Assembly: GCA_021777565.1 (NCBI GenBank)
Contig: JAJYDJ010000003.1
Location: 1 to 64,000 of the forward strand
Length of the DNA stretch: 64,000 bases
From: a bacterium
GTDB lineage: Bacteria > Patescibacteria > Microgenomatia > Levybacterales > UBA12049
Reading direction: 5' to 3'
In this document: positions 1 to 9,664 of the stretch, piece after piece
Layout of the letters: the number at the start of each line of letters is the position of its first letter
Position numbering within the stretch: the stretch's first letter is position 1
Notes under the pieces: generated by a model
Seen by the model: only the letters and a program-made list of their open reading frames with translations
Databases searched by the model: none
What the model was told of the DNA's origin: nothing
Made by a program: the position numbers and the translations under genes

Positions 1-466
1 TCAAACGAGGGAACATATAAGCTACTATTGGCTCAGTATCTGGATAGGATGCAATTACTCCTTGGGAGACAAGCATGTGCATATGTCTTAAAAAAATTCT
101 CTTTTTATGAGGTTCAATCTGCTCTTGATGGTCATTCTGGCCCGCAAGATCCAGATTTACAATCTGTACTATTTCTCTCTGCAGGGGTTTACTTAATCTT
201 TCATCAGCGTCAATAAGAAGAATCCAGTCTCCATGACACTGATCAATTGCTTCCTGTTTAGAAAGATCAAAATTAGATTGATGGTGAAAATGTGTTATGT
301 GTGCACCATGCTCTTTTGCAATTTCCTCAGTATTATCCGTAGTTGTGTCATCAATAGCCACGATTACTTCATCAGCCACACCTTGGAGCGAATCAAGGCA
401 ACCGCCAATAACACTCGCTTCATTACGCGCAATAATTGCAGCAGAAATTCGAATATGTTCTCTCAT
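1..466 (-). CDS. GT2 family glycosyltransferase (partial, C-terminus outside window)
   Basis: The reading frame runs from ATG at 466 off the left edge, giving about 155 N-terminal residues. The GT2 fold start is clear: an IRISAAIIARNEASVIGG nucleotide-binding opening, then EVIVAIDDTTTDNT, and an LLIDADER motif that supplies the DxD metal/sugar-nucleotide site. This pattern matches the WaaE-like GT2 group that adds a sugar to lipid-linked or surface glycans. The start overlaps the stop of the upstream membrane protein gene by the ATGA type, so the two are translationally coupled. The acceptor and sugar cannot be told from sequence. Confidence 0.85.
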   Translation of the reverse strand, partial: MREHIRISAAIIARNEASVIGGCLDSLQGVADEVIVAIDDTTTDNTEEIAKEHGAHITHFHHQSNFDLSKQEAIDQCHGDWILLIDADERLSKPLQREIVQIVNLDLAGQNDHQEQIEPHKKRIFLRHMHMLVSQGVIASYPDTEPIVAYMFPRL

Positions 467-2094
467 AATATTTTCTTTCTTATGGCAAAAACAAGCATAC
501 CAATAAGTATACCAATACTTACAATACTTATGCCTTCGCCTATGATGCGTACTTTTGTATCTTTAAACACAACTTCTACCTGGTGCGTCCCTTGAGGAAG
601 GGTAAAGGTCATTTGACCTACATAACGGCGATCCTGATATTGAATTGGCACTTCTTTCCCATCTACGTAGATATGCCACCCAGGGAAATACAGCGTGTTT
701 TCCATAAGGGTAGTTGGCTCAGTTGCAGTCACTATGTAATCATGTTTGGTAAAACTACGACTTACTTGCACGACATGAGCTTTCCCATCAAGAACGTCAA
801 CAGGGGCATCAGGATATTGTTCCATCCATCGGATTGACCAGATTGGGGTACTTTCCCCGGTATCAGTCGTACCATCCCATATGCCACTAAAAAATGAGTC
901 GGGGTGGGAGATATACGATTGTGCGTGGAAATACTGCCATTGGAAAAGGAATGTCAGGCAAATACCCCCAATCATCAATGCAGTTCTATATTTCTTTATC
1001 TGAGAGAGCATGATGGCGACAAGTGTAGCGGTGGTGAAGACATCAATACTTAAAAATCTCCAAGGGAACTGGAAGTTTTGCAGAAGCATTACTTTTTGCC
1101 AGAGTGGCGCGGAGTATGGCAACATCAGAAAGATTGATGCAAGACTTGCCAGTATGAGCATCACGACAAGCCATCCTATCTCTGAATGAATTTTACGGTT
1201 CCAGACTTTCATCCCACCCCAGATCATCCCAGCCACAAGACCAATCCAGTTAGCTATGCCAAGCTGTAGAGTAAATTCCCCAGTTTGGCCATAATTCCAT
1301 GGCCCATACACCAGCTGCTGGAACTTCACAAAACGAGAGAGGTACAGTCCGGCAGTCACAACATTACGCAGTGTATATTTCCCTTCCAGAACAGCAGGTA
1401 TCCAGAAAAATGAGGCAAGCCCAAATCCTAAGGCAAATAGTCCACCAATATGCCAAATGAGAGATTTTTTCCAATTACAGGCAAGCAGTATCACTGCGTA
1501 AAGAATTGCAACAGGAAGGAACATAACAGCAATAGCATTATGAGCAAGGATGACTCCCGCCCAAAAGGCACCGCCCCAGAGCACATAGCGAATTTTCTCA
1601 GTAGTCACTACCTTTCGAATTGCCCAAAGAACCAATGGCACAAAAAGAAAGGCAAGATTTTCACCAATATCTCCCCTGACATAGGCATCCACCATACGAT
1701 ACGGTGCAAACATATATAAAAATGCACCTAACGTACTACTGACTGGATCCAGGAACGAACGCAGCCAGAGATACATAGCAAAGCTTGATGCAATAATGCC
1801 AAGCGCCAAGACAAGCTTATATGAATTAACCAAGGAAAATCCTATAAAATGAAATGCCGATGCGATATATGACGGGAGTGGATATAAGAACTCCATCACG
1901 GGATGTCCATATCCCCAATTCAGATTACCACCCCATCTAGGAATGAGAATTCCTTGCTGGAGTGATTCATAAAAATTAGCAATACGCACAATATGATCCC
2001 GTCCATCATGGGTAAAAGGAAATCCTGGGTGTAGTAAATCAAGGACGAGAATAACACTAATCCCAAGGAGTAATATTAGTCGCCATCGTTTCAT
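463..2094 (-). CDS. PTPS-related / YfhO-like multi-spanning membrane protein
   Basis: A 543-residue protein with about a dozen hydrophobic segments. The first loop has the FTHDGRDHIVRIANFYESL signature seen in the family annotated as 6-pyruvoyl-tetrahydropterin synthase-related membrane proteins. Despite the name these are probable GT-C-like surface enzymes, not pterin enzymes. The C-terminus carries a beta module with YFPGWHIYVDGKEV followed by one last membrane helix, shared with five other proteins in this window. I chose ATG 2094 over an upstream ATG inside the preceding gene because an AAAGGAGG ribosome site precedes it. Function is inferred. Confidence 0.8.
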   Translation of the reverse strand: MKRWRLILLLGISVILVLDLLHPGFPFTHDGRDHIVRIANFYESLQQGILIPRWGGNLNWGYGHPVMEFLYPLPSYIASAFHFIGFSLVNSYKLVLALGIIASSFAMYLWLRSFLDPVSSTLGAFLYMFAPYRMVDAYVRGDIGENLAFLFVPLVLWAIRKVVTTEKIRYVLWGGAFWAGVILAHNAIAVMFLPVAILYAVILLACNWKKSLIWHIGGLFALGFGLASFFWIPAVLEGKYTLRNVVTAGLYLSRFVKFQQLVYGPWNYGQTGEFTLQLGIANWIGLVAGMIWGGMKVWNRKIHSEIGWLVVMLILASLASIFLMLPYSAPLWQKVMLLQNFQFPWRFLSIDVFTTATLVAIMLSQIKKYRTALMIGGICLTFLFQWQYFHAQSYISHPDSFFSGIWDGTTDTGESTPIWSIRWMEQYPDAPVDVLDGKAHVVQVSRSFTKHDYIVTATEPTTLMENTLYFPGWHIYVDGKEVPIQYQDRRYVGQMTFTLPQGTHQVEVVFKDTKVRIIGEGISIVSIGILIGMLVFAIRKKIL

Positions 2095-2095
2095 A

Positions 2096-3574
2096 TTATG
2101 GAATAATCCTCCTTTGTAGAATAACATGTGTTGGGAATATTTTTTCACTCACTACGACGCCATCTTTTGCATGACTACTTATCCAGTCATTTCTAAGCGT
2201 TGGGTGATCCGTATCAGGCTCAATTATCACAAACATGAGCTTTTCTTGCGGTCCTCCAGCACTATATCCATACTGACTCTTCCCATACCACTGAAATAGG
2301 TATTGATATGGATAATCCATAATCGGTGGCGTGTACACGATGTACTTAAATGGCTTACCCGCAGCTTCTTTGTAGACTTCATCAACGATTGCTAGTTCAT
2401 TTCTATACACCGAGATATCTCCCTGAAAAAGAGGTTTGGTCAGCCGGTCAGCAATCTTTTGTGGTTGGACATTAATTAAACAGACAGCAACTAAAAGTCC
2501 ACATGCTATCCACTTATTGCCATACTCATAGAGACCATAGATCCCGGCCGCTACAATAAATACCCACAAGAGAGGATATGCGACTACATAGTGTGACCAG
2601 AGATCATGTTGGAAAAGAACCAACAATAGCCAGGCAACAACCGTCAAAATTCCAGAAAATGCAACAAAAAATTGTACAAGACTGTTGTATTTCTTCCAGT
2701 ACATCCCAATCAAAAGAACTGTTATTCCAAAGATGATAGCGCCTACCCATGGTATGTCCCCGCCAACCGAGTTACTCCATTCTTGTAAGAGAAAATAGGC
2801 ACGTGTCCACAGTGTTGAGAGGGCAAATGAATGATGCGCGCTCTGACCAAAGGTACTCAGAATTGTCCTGGTCATTAAAAAATTATGGCGAAGTTCAAAA
2901 AGTATTCTTGGGGACAGGATCATAAAAAATCCTGCAATCAGGCTTGCTATCCATGGCAGTTTTATCCACTGGCGCATATATACAAGGACAAAAACGAAGA
3001 ATCCACAGACAAAAAGTGTCCCAAAGACAATTTCTGCCTCAAAAAGCAGCCCAATGAGAATTCCTAAAGCAAGAAATAATGCGAGTGAAACCTTTTTTGT
3101 TGGCTTTTGATGGAGATTGTACAGGGCAAGCAACATACATGAAAGCCAAAGAGGAGCTAGATTTGGATTCCATATTTGACTTGAGAGAGAAACTAATTGC
3201 CCAGAAACTCCTCCAATAGCAAGCAATGCAATGCTGAGGAAATTACCACCAATTTTTCTCCCAAGAATCGCCAAGATAATAATTGCGAGAAAACCTGACA
3301 ATGCCATAAACCCATCAATATATTGTGGATTCCCTTGCCCAATCAGGTAGGCTGGTAATAGTATCCAGTACCACCATGGCCCATAAAACACGCCTGGTAA
3401 GCCTGTGGTAAATCCGATAAGCGACAGATGGCCATGAGCAAGGTTTTGCAGTGCCAACATATCACGCCCGACATCGTACGTAAATGCAAATGACTTCGTA
3501 AATACTCCATCGAAACGCAGCCATATCGCTAGAGCACACAAACAAATTACAATGGCTTGATAGATTTTGGACAT
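2096..3574 (-). CDS. GT-C type (GT39/PMT-like) membrane glycosyltransferase
   Basis: 492 residues, mostly hydrophobic helices. The first external loop contains FTYDVGRDMLAL, where acidic residues sit at the place occupied by the catalytic DE/ED pair of PMT/ArnT enzymes, followed by a GPWWYW aromatic stretch. Family members transfer a sugar from a polyprenyl-phosphate carrier on the outer face of the membrane. The gene ends one base before the preferred start of the next gene and overlaps the upstream GT39 gene by 28 bases, so all are in one transcript. Substrate unknown. Confidence 0.7.
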   Translation of the reverse strand: MSKIYQAIVICLCALAIWLRFDGVFTKSFAFTYDVGRDMLALQNLAHGHLSLIGFTTGLPGVFYGPWWYWILLPAYLIGQGNPQYIDGFMALSGFLAIIILAILGRKIGGNFLSIALLAIGGVSGQLVSLSSQIWNPNLAPLWLSCMLLALYNLHQKPTKKVSLALFLALGILIGLLFEAEIVFGTLFVCGFFVFVLVYMRQWIKLPWIASLIAGFFMILSPRILFELRHNFLMTRTILSTFGQSAHHSFALSTLWTRAYFLLQEWSNSVGGDIPWVGAIIFGITVLLIGMYWKKYNSLVQFFVAFSGILTVVAWLLLVLFQHDLWSHYVVAYPLLWVFIVAAGIYGLYEYGNKWIACGLLVAVCLINVQPQKIADRLTKPLFQGDISVYRNELAIVDEVYKEAAGKPFKYIVYTPPIMDYPYQYLFQWYGKSQYGYSAGGPQEKLMFVIIEPDTDHPTLRNDWISSHAKDGVVVSEKIFPTHVILQRRIIP

Positions 3575-5220
3575 AATAATGTATTCTTTCCAAGGATTTC
3601 GATCCCTGGGGTTCCATCAGGATAATAAACAATATGCTGCGCTGGTAATGGTTGGGTGAACTGATCATAGTGCCCAACGACCATGATACGTGGCTTACAA
3701 TTGTACATATTTGGATCAACAAAACGGAATTCATATTTTCCAAACGCATGATCGTCCCCTTGTTCCATCCCTTGCGCAACAGACTGTTGATAGAGCTGTG
3801 GTGGATATTGCAAATAGAACAAGAAGAAAATGTATGACTGGTCCATTAAATTTTTATTTGAGACAAGAATACTATCATAATTCTGTGCCTGAGAGGCAAC
3901 ATATTTCACGGCGTCCTGATAGCCATATCGCCAGTCTCTCGCCGCATAATAATTCTGCTGGACGAAATATTGATCAAAGTAATATGCAATATTGAGAGAG
4001 ATAAAACCTATACAAACAACCATAAAGGCAACTTGTATAAGTTTTTCCCATTGCTTCACGTAAGACGACACTGTCAGTATCCCAAACCCGGTAAAAATTT
4101 GGAACATCGGCAAGATATTGAGGACACGCACTTCGTGAGGCACCCCCGTAGTCACCGCAGCAGGAACTGGTGCCAGAAGGAACCAGCCAAAGATAAGGTA
4201 TTTATATTTCCTGTCCAACTTTGAGAAAAGGAGTTGATAGATACCAATCAGCAAGAATGGTAATTCCCAAAGATACAGAAGGCCCATATTTGGAGCACGA
4301 TGTCTTGTATTCACCCCTGTGACAAAGAGCCAATTGGGATCAAAATGTACCAAATAATTCCCAATAATGGTCTTTACCATCAACACACGACGGTTATCAA
4401 GGATTGCGCCCACCTTATCTCCGACCTCTTTATCAGCGAGCACTTTATCACTACTTTGCACTGTGAAGCCATTGGCCTGAGAGAAGACGCTAACCCCTGC
4501 TGCTCTGGCAAATGCATTTTTATCAGTAATCATGAACTGCACCATCGGAGCAAGTAACACAACAGCCAGTGCTATGGTCACGATAATTGTTTTCTTTGGA
4601 AGTTTCCAAATATCTTTCCACCAAATGCTCATCACAAGAAGTGCTATCAGTGGCGTGAAGACTTTTTCACTTTGATAGGTATAAATTGACAGAGCAAAAC
4701 AAATAGCAGAAAGGAAAAGTAACCAATGCTTTTTAAGACCATAAACAAAAAATGTTACCAATGCGACATTAAAGAAGAGTCCTACGTTTGATTCAAATCC
4801 TATTCGAGAAAATTGGATATGCCATGGAGAAATTGCAAGAAGAAGCATGGCAAGAAGCCCCATCTTTTCAGAGTTACAAACTTTTTTAGCGAGGAAATAG
4901 GTCAGTGCAACGGTGGCTATGCCGGCAAGAGCTGATGGTAGGCGCACTGCCTCCACGGTGAGTCCCATGAACGAGATAAAAGGAATAATCAAATAGGCAT
5001 ACAGCGCTGGCTTATAATCTCCAAATGATTGAAGAATGACGGGTAGCCATTTACCATATTCATCTCTTCCTGTATGTAAAATGGAGAATGCGTTATATCC
5101 CAGTGATGCTTCGTCCCAATCAAGTCCTACTGGCACTTTTCCAAATTGCCACAAACGAATCACTGCCGCAACAATCAGAATAAGCCAAAATAAAATAACA
5201 GTAATCTTTACGTTCTTCAT
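3547..5220 (-). CDS. GT39 (PMT_2/ArnT-like) membrane glycosyltransferase
   Basis: 557 residues. The N-terminal loop has LDWDEASLGYNAFSI with the DE pair typical of the protein-mannosyltransferase/ArnT fold, followed by SFGDYKPALYAYL and VRLPSALAG, both standard for PMT_2 proteins. About a dozen membrane helices follow, then a roughly 130-residue C-terminal soluble part. It would take a sugar from a polyprenyl-phosphate donor outside the membrane. It is a close paralogue in layout of the next upstream gene at 5217-6842 and overlaps it by 4 bases, suggesting local duplication and shared translation. Confidence 0.85.
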   Translation of the reverse strand: MKNVKITVILFWLILIVAAVIRLWQFGKVPVGLDWDEASLGYNAFSILHTGRDEYGKWLPVILQSFGDYKPALYAYLIIPFISFMGLTVEAVRLPSALAGIATVALTYFLAKKVCNSEKMGLLAMLLLAISPWHIQFSRIGFESNVGLFFNVALVTFFVYGLKKHWLLFLSAICFALSIYTYQSEKVFTPLIALLVMSIWWKDIWKLPKKTIIVTIALAVVLLAPMVQFMITDKNAFARAAGVSVFSQANGFTVQSSDKVLADKEVGDKVGAILDNRRVLMVKTIIGNYLVHFDPNWLFVTGVNTRHRAPNMGLLYLWELPFLLIGIYQLLFSKLDRKYKYLIFGWFLLAPVPAAVTTGVPHEVRVLNILPMFQIFTGFGILTVSSYVKQWEKLIQVAFMVVCIGFISLNIAYYFDQYFVQQNYYAARDWRYGYQDAVKYVASQAQNYDSILVSNKNLMDQSYIFFLFYLQYPPQLYQQSVAQGMEQGDDHAFGKYEFRFVDPNMYNCKPRIMVVGHYDQFTQPLPAQHIVYYPDGTPGIEILGKNTLLCPKSIKPL

Positions 5221-6842
5221 AGAGTATATGCAACCAGAATTGGTTGTTTATCCACTAAATAAAATGTCTTGAGTATATGGGCATTTTTAGGAACTGCGGT
5301 CACACTCTCAATATAGAGCACTTTCCCGGGATTGACACCTGATGGGATGGCACTTGGGGTAAAGACATATTTCCCCACACGATTGACATGGACGAAGCTA
5401 AATGCATCTCGGGTCACGTCACTGGTAGCTCTAAACTGTTGTGGACTCATATGCAAGTAAAACAAGTAATAGATATATGGTCGCCCTAAATAATCAGTCA
5501 CCATAATTGCATCATAATTTTTTTCAACTGACTGTACATACGCAATTGAATCTTTATATCCATATTGCCAGGTATCAGAGGTCAATCGTGGATATTGCAC
5601 AAAAAGCTTATATCCAAAATAGAAGACGTTAGTAACAAAAAGCACTGAGAGTACTCCTACCCAAAGGGTACGATATTTTCGCTGCGCGATCCATTCTGAT
5701 GCGACGACGACACCGTATGCGACGAGGATCTGGACAGTAGGTAACATTGATTCTGTACGAAGGGCATGAGGTGTTTCACGCGCCGTTGCGGCAGGGATGA
5801 TACCAATCAGTAACCAGAGTGGAACAAGCCACCAATGTCCTTCTTTTTTCCTAAACAAGAAAAGTGCGCCAATCACGAGAAAGGGTATATCCCACAGATA
5901 TAACTGCCCCACATCCTGAATTGAGAATTTCGGATTGCCATCACCGTTAATAAAAAGATACAGAGGAGAAAAATGATCAAAATAATGTTGCATATACAAC
6001 ACACTAAAGACAAGTCTCCTATTGTGAATAACTTTCGTTAAAAGTGAATTATGATCATGCGCCATTTCCTGATTTACTGTCTTAATAACGTTGATATCGC
6101 TAAATATATTTACTTCTTTAAAGCGTAATCCCGCTTGTGGGGAAAGAAGGAATGGAATCGTTGGGGCAAGAAGCAGTCCTGCGAAAAGCAGTGAGGTAAC
6201 AAATATTTTTTTTGTTTTGATATTTTTCCAAAAAAGAAGGGTAAGCATCCCCATTAACAATGGCGTGACAACTCGAGGACTATTAAAAGTATACATCGAG
6301 GCAATAAAACTCGCGCTCGAGAGGAAAAACAACCATTTTCGCCCATGTACTCCTTCAAGGAAGAGCCAGACGCCAGTCATGACAAAAAATGTGGCAACAT
6401 TTGCCTCAAAAGCAGCTCGACTGAGCATAATATGCCATGGAGATACTGCGAGAATCCCCATAGCTGCCAGCCCTAACCAATCTTTTTTCTTGTTGGTGTA
6501 AAAAATAGCACGAGTTAGGAAAAAGGTCACTAAGACACTCAGTGAACCAAAGAGTGCTGACGGGAATCGTGTAGCAAATTCTGTCAGACCAAACAGTTTC
6601 ACTGGAAGCACATCCAAATAGGCATACACCGGTGGTTTAAAGTCACCAAATGACTCCAGATAGTCATGCGGGAGAAATCTCCCAAATTCATCTCTTCCAT
6701 CAATACCTAGAGAATACGCACTGTATCCCCATGCGACCTCATCCCAGGTAAGAGATGGAGGATTTATGCCAATATTCACAAAACGAAATAGGAAACCAAC
6801 AACTGCAATGAGGACAAAAAGCATCACTATGTGCGTTTTCAT
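5217..6842 (-). CDS. GT39 (PMT_2/ArnT-like) membrane glycosyltransferase
   Basis: 541 residues with the same layout as its downstream neighbour: SLTWDEVAWGYSAYSL (DE pair), GRDEFGRFLPHDYLESFGD, KPPVYAYLDVLPVK and TRFPSALFG, then membrane helices and a soluble C-terminus. This is the lipid-carrier-dependent GT-C class. It is the first gene of the minus-strand run 1-6842. The start at 6842 is supported by a promoter at 6853-6881 whose -10 ends ten bases before ATG, leaving at most a few bases of leader. Confidence 0.85.
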   Translation of the reverse strand: MKTHIVMLFVLIAVVGFLFRFVNIGINPPSLTWDEVAWGYSAYSLGIDGRDEFGRFLPHDYLESFGDFKPPVYAYLDVLPVKLFGLTEFATRFPSALFGSLSVLVTFFLTRAIFYTNKKKDWLGLAAMGILAVSPWHIMLSRAAFEANVATFFVMTGVWLFLEGVHGRKWLFFLSSASFIASMYTFNSPRVVTPLLMGMLTLLFWKNIKTKKIFVTSLLFAGLLLAPTIPFLLSPQAGLRFKEVNIFSDINVIKTVNQEMAHDHNSLLTKVIHNRRLVFSVLYMQHYFDHFSPLYLFINGDGNPKFSIQDVGQLYLWDIPFLVIGALFLFRKKEGHWWLVPLWLLIGIIPAATARETPHALRTESMLPTVQILVAYGVVVASEWIAQRKYRTLWVGVLSVLFVTNVFYFGYKLFVQYPRLTSDTWQYGYKDSIAYVQSVEKNYDAIMVTDYLGRPYIYYLFYLHMSPQQFRATSDVTRDAFSFVHVNRVGKYVFTPSAIPSGVNPGKVLYIESVTAVPKNAHILKTFYLVDKQPILVAYTL

Positions 6843-6852
6843 AGGTATTTCT

Positions 6853-6881
6853 ATCGTACAAAATAATCATGGCGAACACAA
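6853..6881 (-). promoter_or_regulatory. Sigma70-type promoter for the 6842 gene run
   Basis: Reading the minus strand, TTGTGT (6876-6881), a 17-base spacer and TACGAT (6853-6858) lie ten bases before the ATG at 6842. The promoter drives the minus-strand glycosyltransferase run and faces the plus-strand promoter at 6905. Confidence 0.55.
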
Positions 6882-6904
6882 TCAAGAATTGAGAGCTATT
6901 TCTC

Positions 6905-6933
6905 TTGAAACTTAGCAGAAGTGATTTTATCCT
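6905..6933 (+). promoter_or_regulatory. Sigma70-type promoter giving a leaderless mRNA
   Basis: TTGAAA (6905-6910), a 17-base spacer and TATCCT (6928-6933), followed by seven bases and ATG 6941. With normal -10 to +1 spacing, transcription would begin at or next to the start codon. This decides the start at 6941 over the longer frame starting at 6905, which would overlap the promoter. Confidence 0.65.
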
Positions 6934-6940
6934 AAAGGGG

Positions 6941-8974
6941 ATGTCGAAAAAGTTATTTTGGAGTTTTCTCCTGTTAGGTATTGGCCTACGTCTTTTGTTC
7001 ACTCTTGTCATGAACCACGATTATGATACCTTTCGCATTCTTGCTTTGGCAAAATCTGTTGCCGACACAGGTTCTATTGGATACGGATTTTTCAAAATTG
7101 GCAGTGTACAGCTTTATGGTCTCCTTTTTTACCAAGTGATCGGAGCTTGGATGGTGGTACTTAGTCATCTCCATCTCATTGATCTGCGCTATATTTTTGA
7201 TAGTGCCGGATATAGCCAAAATAATCCAGCATATCTGCATCTTTTCCCTCTCCTTGCACCAGAGTTGTATCAGATGACCCTTATTAAACTTTTTCAATTC
7301 GTGTGGGACATCCCTTTCCTCTTGGGAATTTTGGCACTCGCGAAAGCCGTGCAAATACCACGAAGGCACTGGCTTGTGTTGTTTTGGGCTGTAAATCCAA
7401 TCTATATTCACACTGGATACATTCTTATGCAGTCAGACATCATGATGATGGCTTTTTTCGTCTGGGGAGTATACGCAACAATAAAAGCCATCCAATCACA
7501 AAGAGGACTTTCTAACTATACGTGGGGCATGGTGGCAATGATGTTTCTTGCCGGTGGAGCAGTAACCAAACAATTCCCTCTCCTTTTGGTCCCTTTTGCA
7601 CTTCTTCTTGTGACTGAGTCCTTGTGGGGGTTTTTACTCAACATTGCGGCATTTGCAGGAAGCTATATGGTTTTTTACCAGCCATGGACTCTGGATGCTG
7701 GGCTTATTAAAGAACATTTCATGCTCTCAGAAGAATCCATGGCGCTTTTTAACTTTAACCTCAATGGATTTAATATCTTCTTTACGCTCTATATTATCCT
7801 GTTCCTCTTTTTTCTTATTAAGAGAACACATATAAAAAAACATACCTCATATGTTATTCATTTTGTACTCCTTTTAATTACCGTCGTGTTTGTGTCGGAA
7901 GCCTCAGGAAATCTTTTTGTGCAGTTTATGATATGGGCAATGCCATTCTTAGAACTACTCGCTCTTTCTGAGAGTGCTTACACACTCTTTCTTGCACTAC
8001 CGTTTATCGGATTCTTAAGAAGAGGATTTGTCGATAATAGTGTTTTTACGGGATCATTCTCGTTCTCGATGGGAGCACCTTTTGAACACCTGATGTCATA
8101 TAAACTGCTTTTACAAAAATTTGGCAATGTAGAAATTCTTATCATGCTTCTTATTACCGTCTTTGTTGCAGGTTTTTCATGGCTCTCTTATAACATACTT
8201 CTTGATTTTAATGGAAAGAAAAAAGATGCCCTCCAAAAACTCTCAGTATATCTACGCTATTTCTCAGTCAAGACATATCTGTTGGCACTCTGTGGACTGA
8301 CAGTACTTATTGGTGGGACACTTGCATATTTGGAGCATCAGCACCTCCTGCTTACCGACTACAACTATTTTCAAGATGCTACCAATTTATCAGATAAGAA
8401 TTTATCGCTTCTTAGCCCAACCAAACCCTACCAAGTTATCATTCATAATCCACACAATTTTTCTATCACAGGAGTGTATGTCGTACTGCAAAGACATTCG
8501 GTGGTACAGCCAGAACACCTGATGGTGAAAGCCTATGATGTCCACACAGGGAAATTACTCGCATCAGGGGCTCTTGATGATTTTATCCTTACCGAAAAAC
8601 CAGATTTTACCTATATCATTTTCAATCATGGCACCAATGCTTCTGACATTCGCTTGGCATTTCAGAATTCTGGACCGAGAGATGATGTCTTGATCGGCGT
8701 GAGTGATCAAGAGAATGCCAATCCTGATAGCGCTATGCCGCGCAACGACTCATTCTATGGGAAGCAGCAGATAACGATTGAGACAACTACACCTCTTCAG
8801 TACCCAATGATGCAAGTTGTCGGAGAGTATCGACTGTCTGAGATGCTTACCAACTTTATGTGGCAGCTCAATAAAAAACCATCTTTTGAAAAGGGATATC
8901 TGGGACTTATCGGGATCGTATTAACTGGAAGCATAGCCTTATATCTGCTAGGAAAAAAATCTGACACGAAATAA
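6941..8974 (+). CDS. GT-C type membrane glycosyltransferase (ALG6/PIG-M-like layout)
   Basis: 677 residues. The N-terminal loop has MNHDYDTFRILALAKSV, the next loops have NPIYIHTGYILMQSDIMMM, and there is a TKQFPLLLVPFALLL helix. This order (D in loop 1, QSD before a helix, TKQFP) is the pattern of eukaryote-like GT-C mannosyl/glucosyltransferases that use polyprenyl-linked sugars. A beta-rich domain (about residues 470-640) precedes one last helix. It is one of only two plus-strand host genes here, and its 3' end overlaps the convergent gene at 8948 by 27 bases. The start is set by the leaderless promoter. Confidence 0.75.
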   Translation: MSKKLFWSFLLLGIGLRLLFTLVMNHDYDTFRILALAKSVADTGSIGYGFFKIGSVQLYGLLFYQVIGAWMVVLSHLHLIDLRYIFDSAGYSQNNPAYLHLFPLLAPELYQMTLIKLFQFVWDIPFLLGILALAKAVQIPRRHWLVLFWAVNPIYIHTGYILMQSDIMMMAFFVWGVYATIKAIQSQRGLSNYTWGMVAMMFLAGGAVTKQFPLLLVPFALLLVTESLWGFLLNIAAFAGSYMVFYQPWTLDAGLIKEHFMLSEESMALFNFNLNGFNIFFTLYIILFLFFLIKRTHIKKHTSYVIHFVLLLITVVFVSEASGNLFVQFMIWAMPFLELLALSESAYTLFLALPFIGFLRRGFVDNSVFTGSFSFSMGAPFEHLMSYKLLLQKFGNVEILIMLLITVFVAGFSWLSYNILLDFNGKKKDALQKLSVYLRYFSVKTYLLALCGLTVLIGGTLAYLEHQHLLLTDYNYFQDATNLSDKNLSLLSPTKPYQVIIHNPHNFSITGVYVVLQRHSVVQPEHLMVKAYDVHTGKLLASGALDDFILTEKPDFTYIIFNHGTNASDIRLAFQNSGPRDDVLIGVSDQENANPDSAMPRNDSFYGKQQITIETTTPLQYPMMQVVGEYRLSEMLTNFMWQLNKKPSFEKGYLGLIGIVLTGSIALYLLGKKSDTK

Positions 8975-9664
8975 TGTCCATAATGCTTTCGGGCCTTCTA
9001 CGATCGCATTCAACTTTTTCCCATCCTTATATCCGCGTGGAGTAAAAGATATCGGCACTGATATAAATGTGCAACCTATTTTCAGAAGATGTGCGGTAAG
9101 CTCGGTATCAAAATCAAATTTTTCGGCAGTAAATGTAATATCCTTAATTTTTTCTCGTGGGAACATTTTATAACAGGTCGCCCCATCAACGAGATGTCTT
9201 CCATACAGAAGCCAGGTAATACCAGTTAAACCCATATTGCCAATGTTATGTGTCATGAAGAGTAATCGTTCTCCAAATGACCCATTTGTAACCCTTTTTC
9301 TCCTATCTCCATAAATCACTGTCCCTGGAGACGCGAGCATTTTATCTACCATACTCACAAGATCTCGCGGCGCATATTCTTTATCTGCATCCTGCACTAC
9401 GATATATTCTCCTCTCGCTTTTTGTAGTCCTTCCCGTATTGCAAATCCTTTCCCATGATTATCCTGCAATGATATATAGTCTATGTTTTTTTGTTTTTTT
9501 GCAAAGGACTGTATTTTCTCATTCGATCCATCAGTAGATCCGTCATTCACGACGATTATCTGTTTGTTTACCTTTTCTGGGAGTGCTAGGTGTGTAACAT
9601 CCCGAAGAACATCAAGAACTGTTTTGGATTCGTTATACACGGGAATGATAATCGTAAGCGTCAT
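8948..9664 (-). CDS. GT2 polyprenyl-phosphate mannosyl/glucosyltransferase-like
   Basis: 238 residues, close to the single-domain DPM1 length. It begins LTIIIPVYNESKTV, then IIVVNDGSTDGS, GKGFAIREGLQKARGEY and VVQDADKEY (DxD). It has no C-terminal membrane helices, as in soluble dolichol-phosphate-mannose synthase-type enzymes that move a hexose from a nucleotide sugar to a lipid phosphate. It is a natural donor-maker for the GT-C enzymes around it. It overlaps the upstream gene by ATGA. The exact hexose is unknown. Confidence 0.85.
   Translation of the reverse strand: MTLTIIIPVYNESKTVLDVLRDVTHLALPEKVNKQIIVVNDGSTDGSNEKIQSFAKKQKNIDYISLQDNHGKGFAIREGLQKARGEYIVVQDADKEYAPRDLVSMVDKMLASPGTVIYGDRRKRVTNGSFGERLLFMTHNIGNMGLTGITWLLYGRHLVDGATCYKMFPREKIKDITFTAEKFDFDTELTAHLLKIGCTFISVPISFTPRGYKDGKKLNAIVEGPKALWTLFRVRFFS

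Noticed and set aside
463..2148. Annotation as a true 6-pyruvoyl-tetrahydropterin synthase
   Set aside because: The proteins are multi-spanning membrane proteins with no pterin-synthase zinc-histidine motif. The name is inherited from a database label for a related membrane family.
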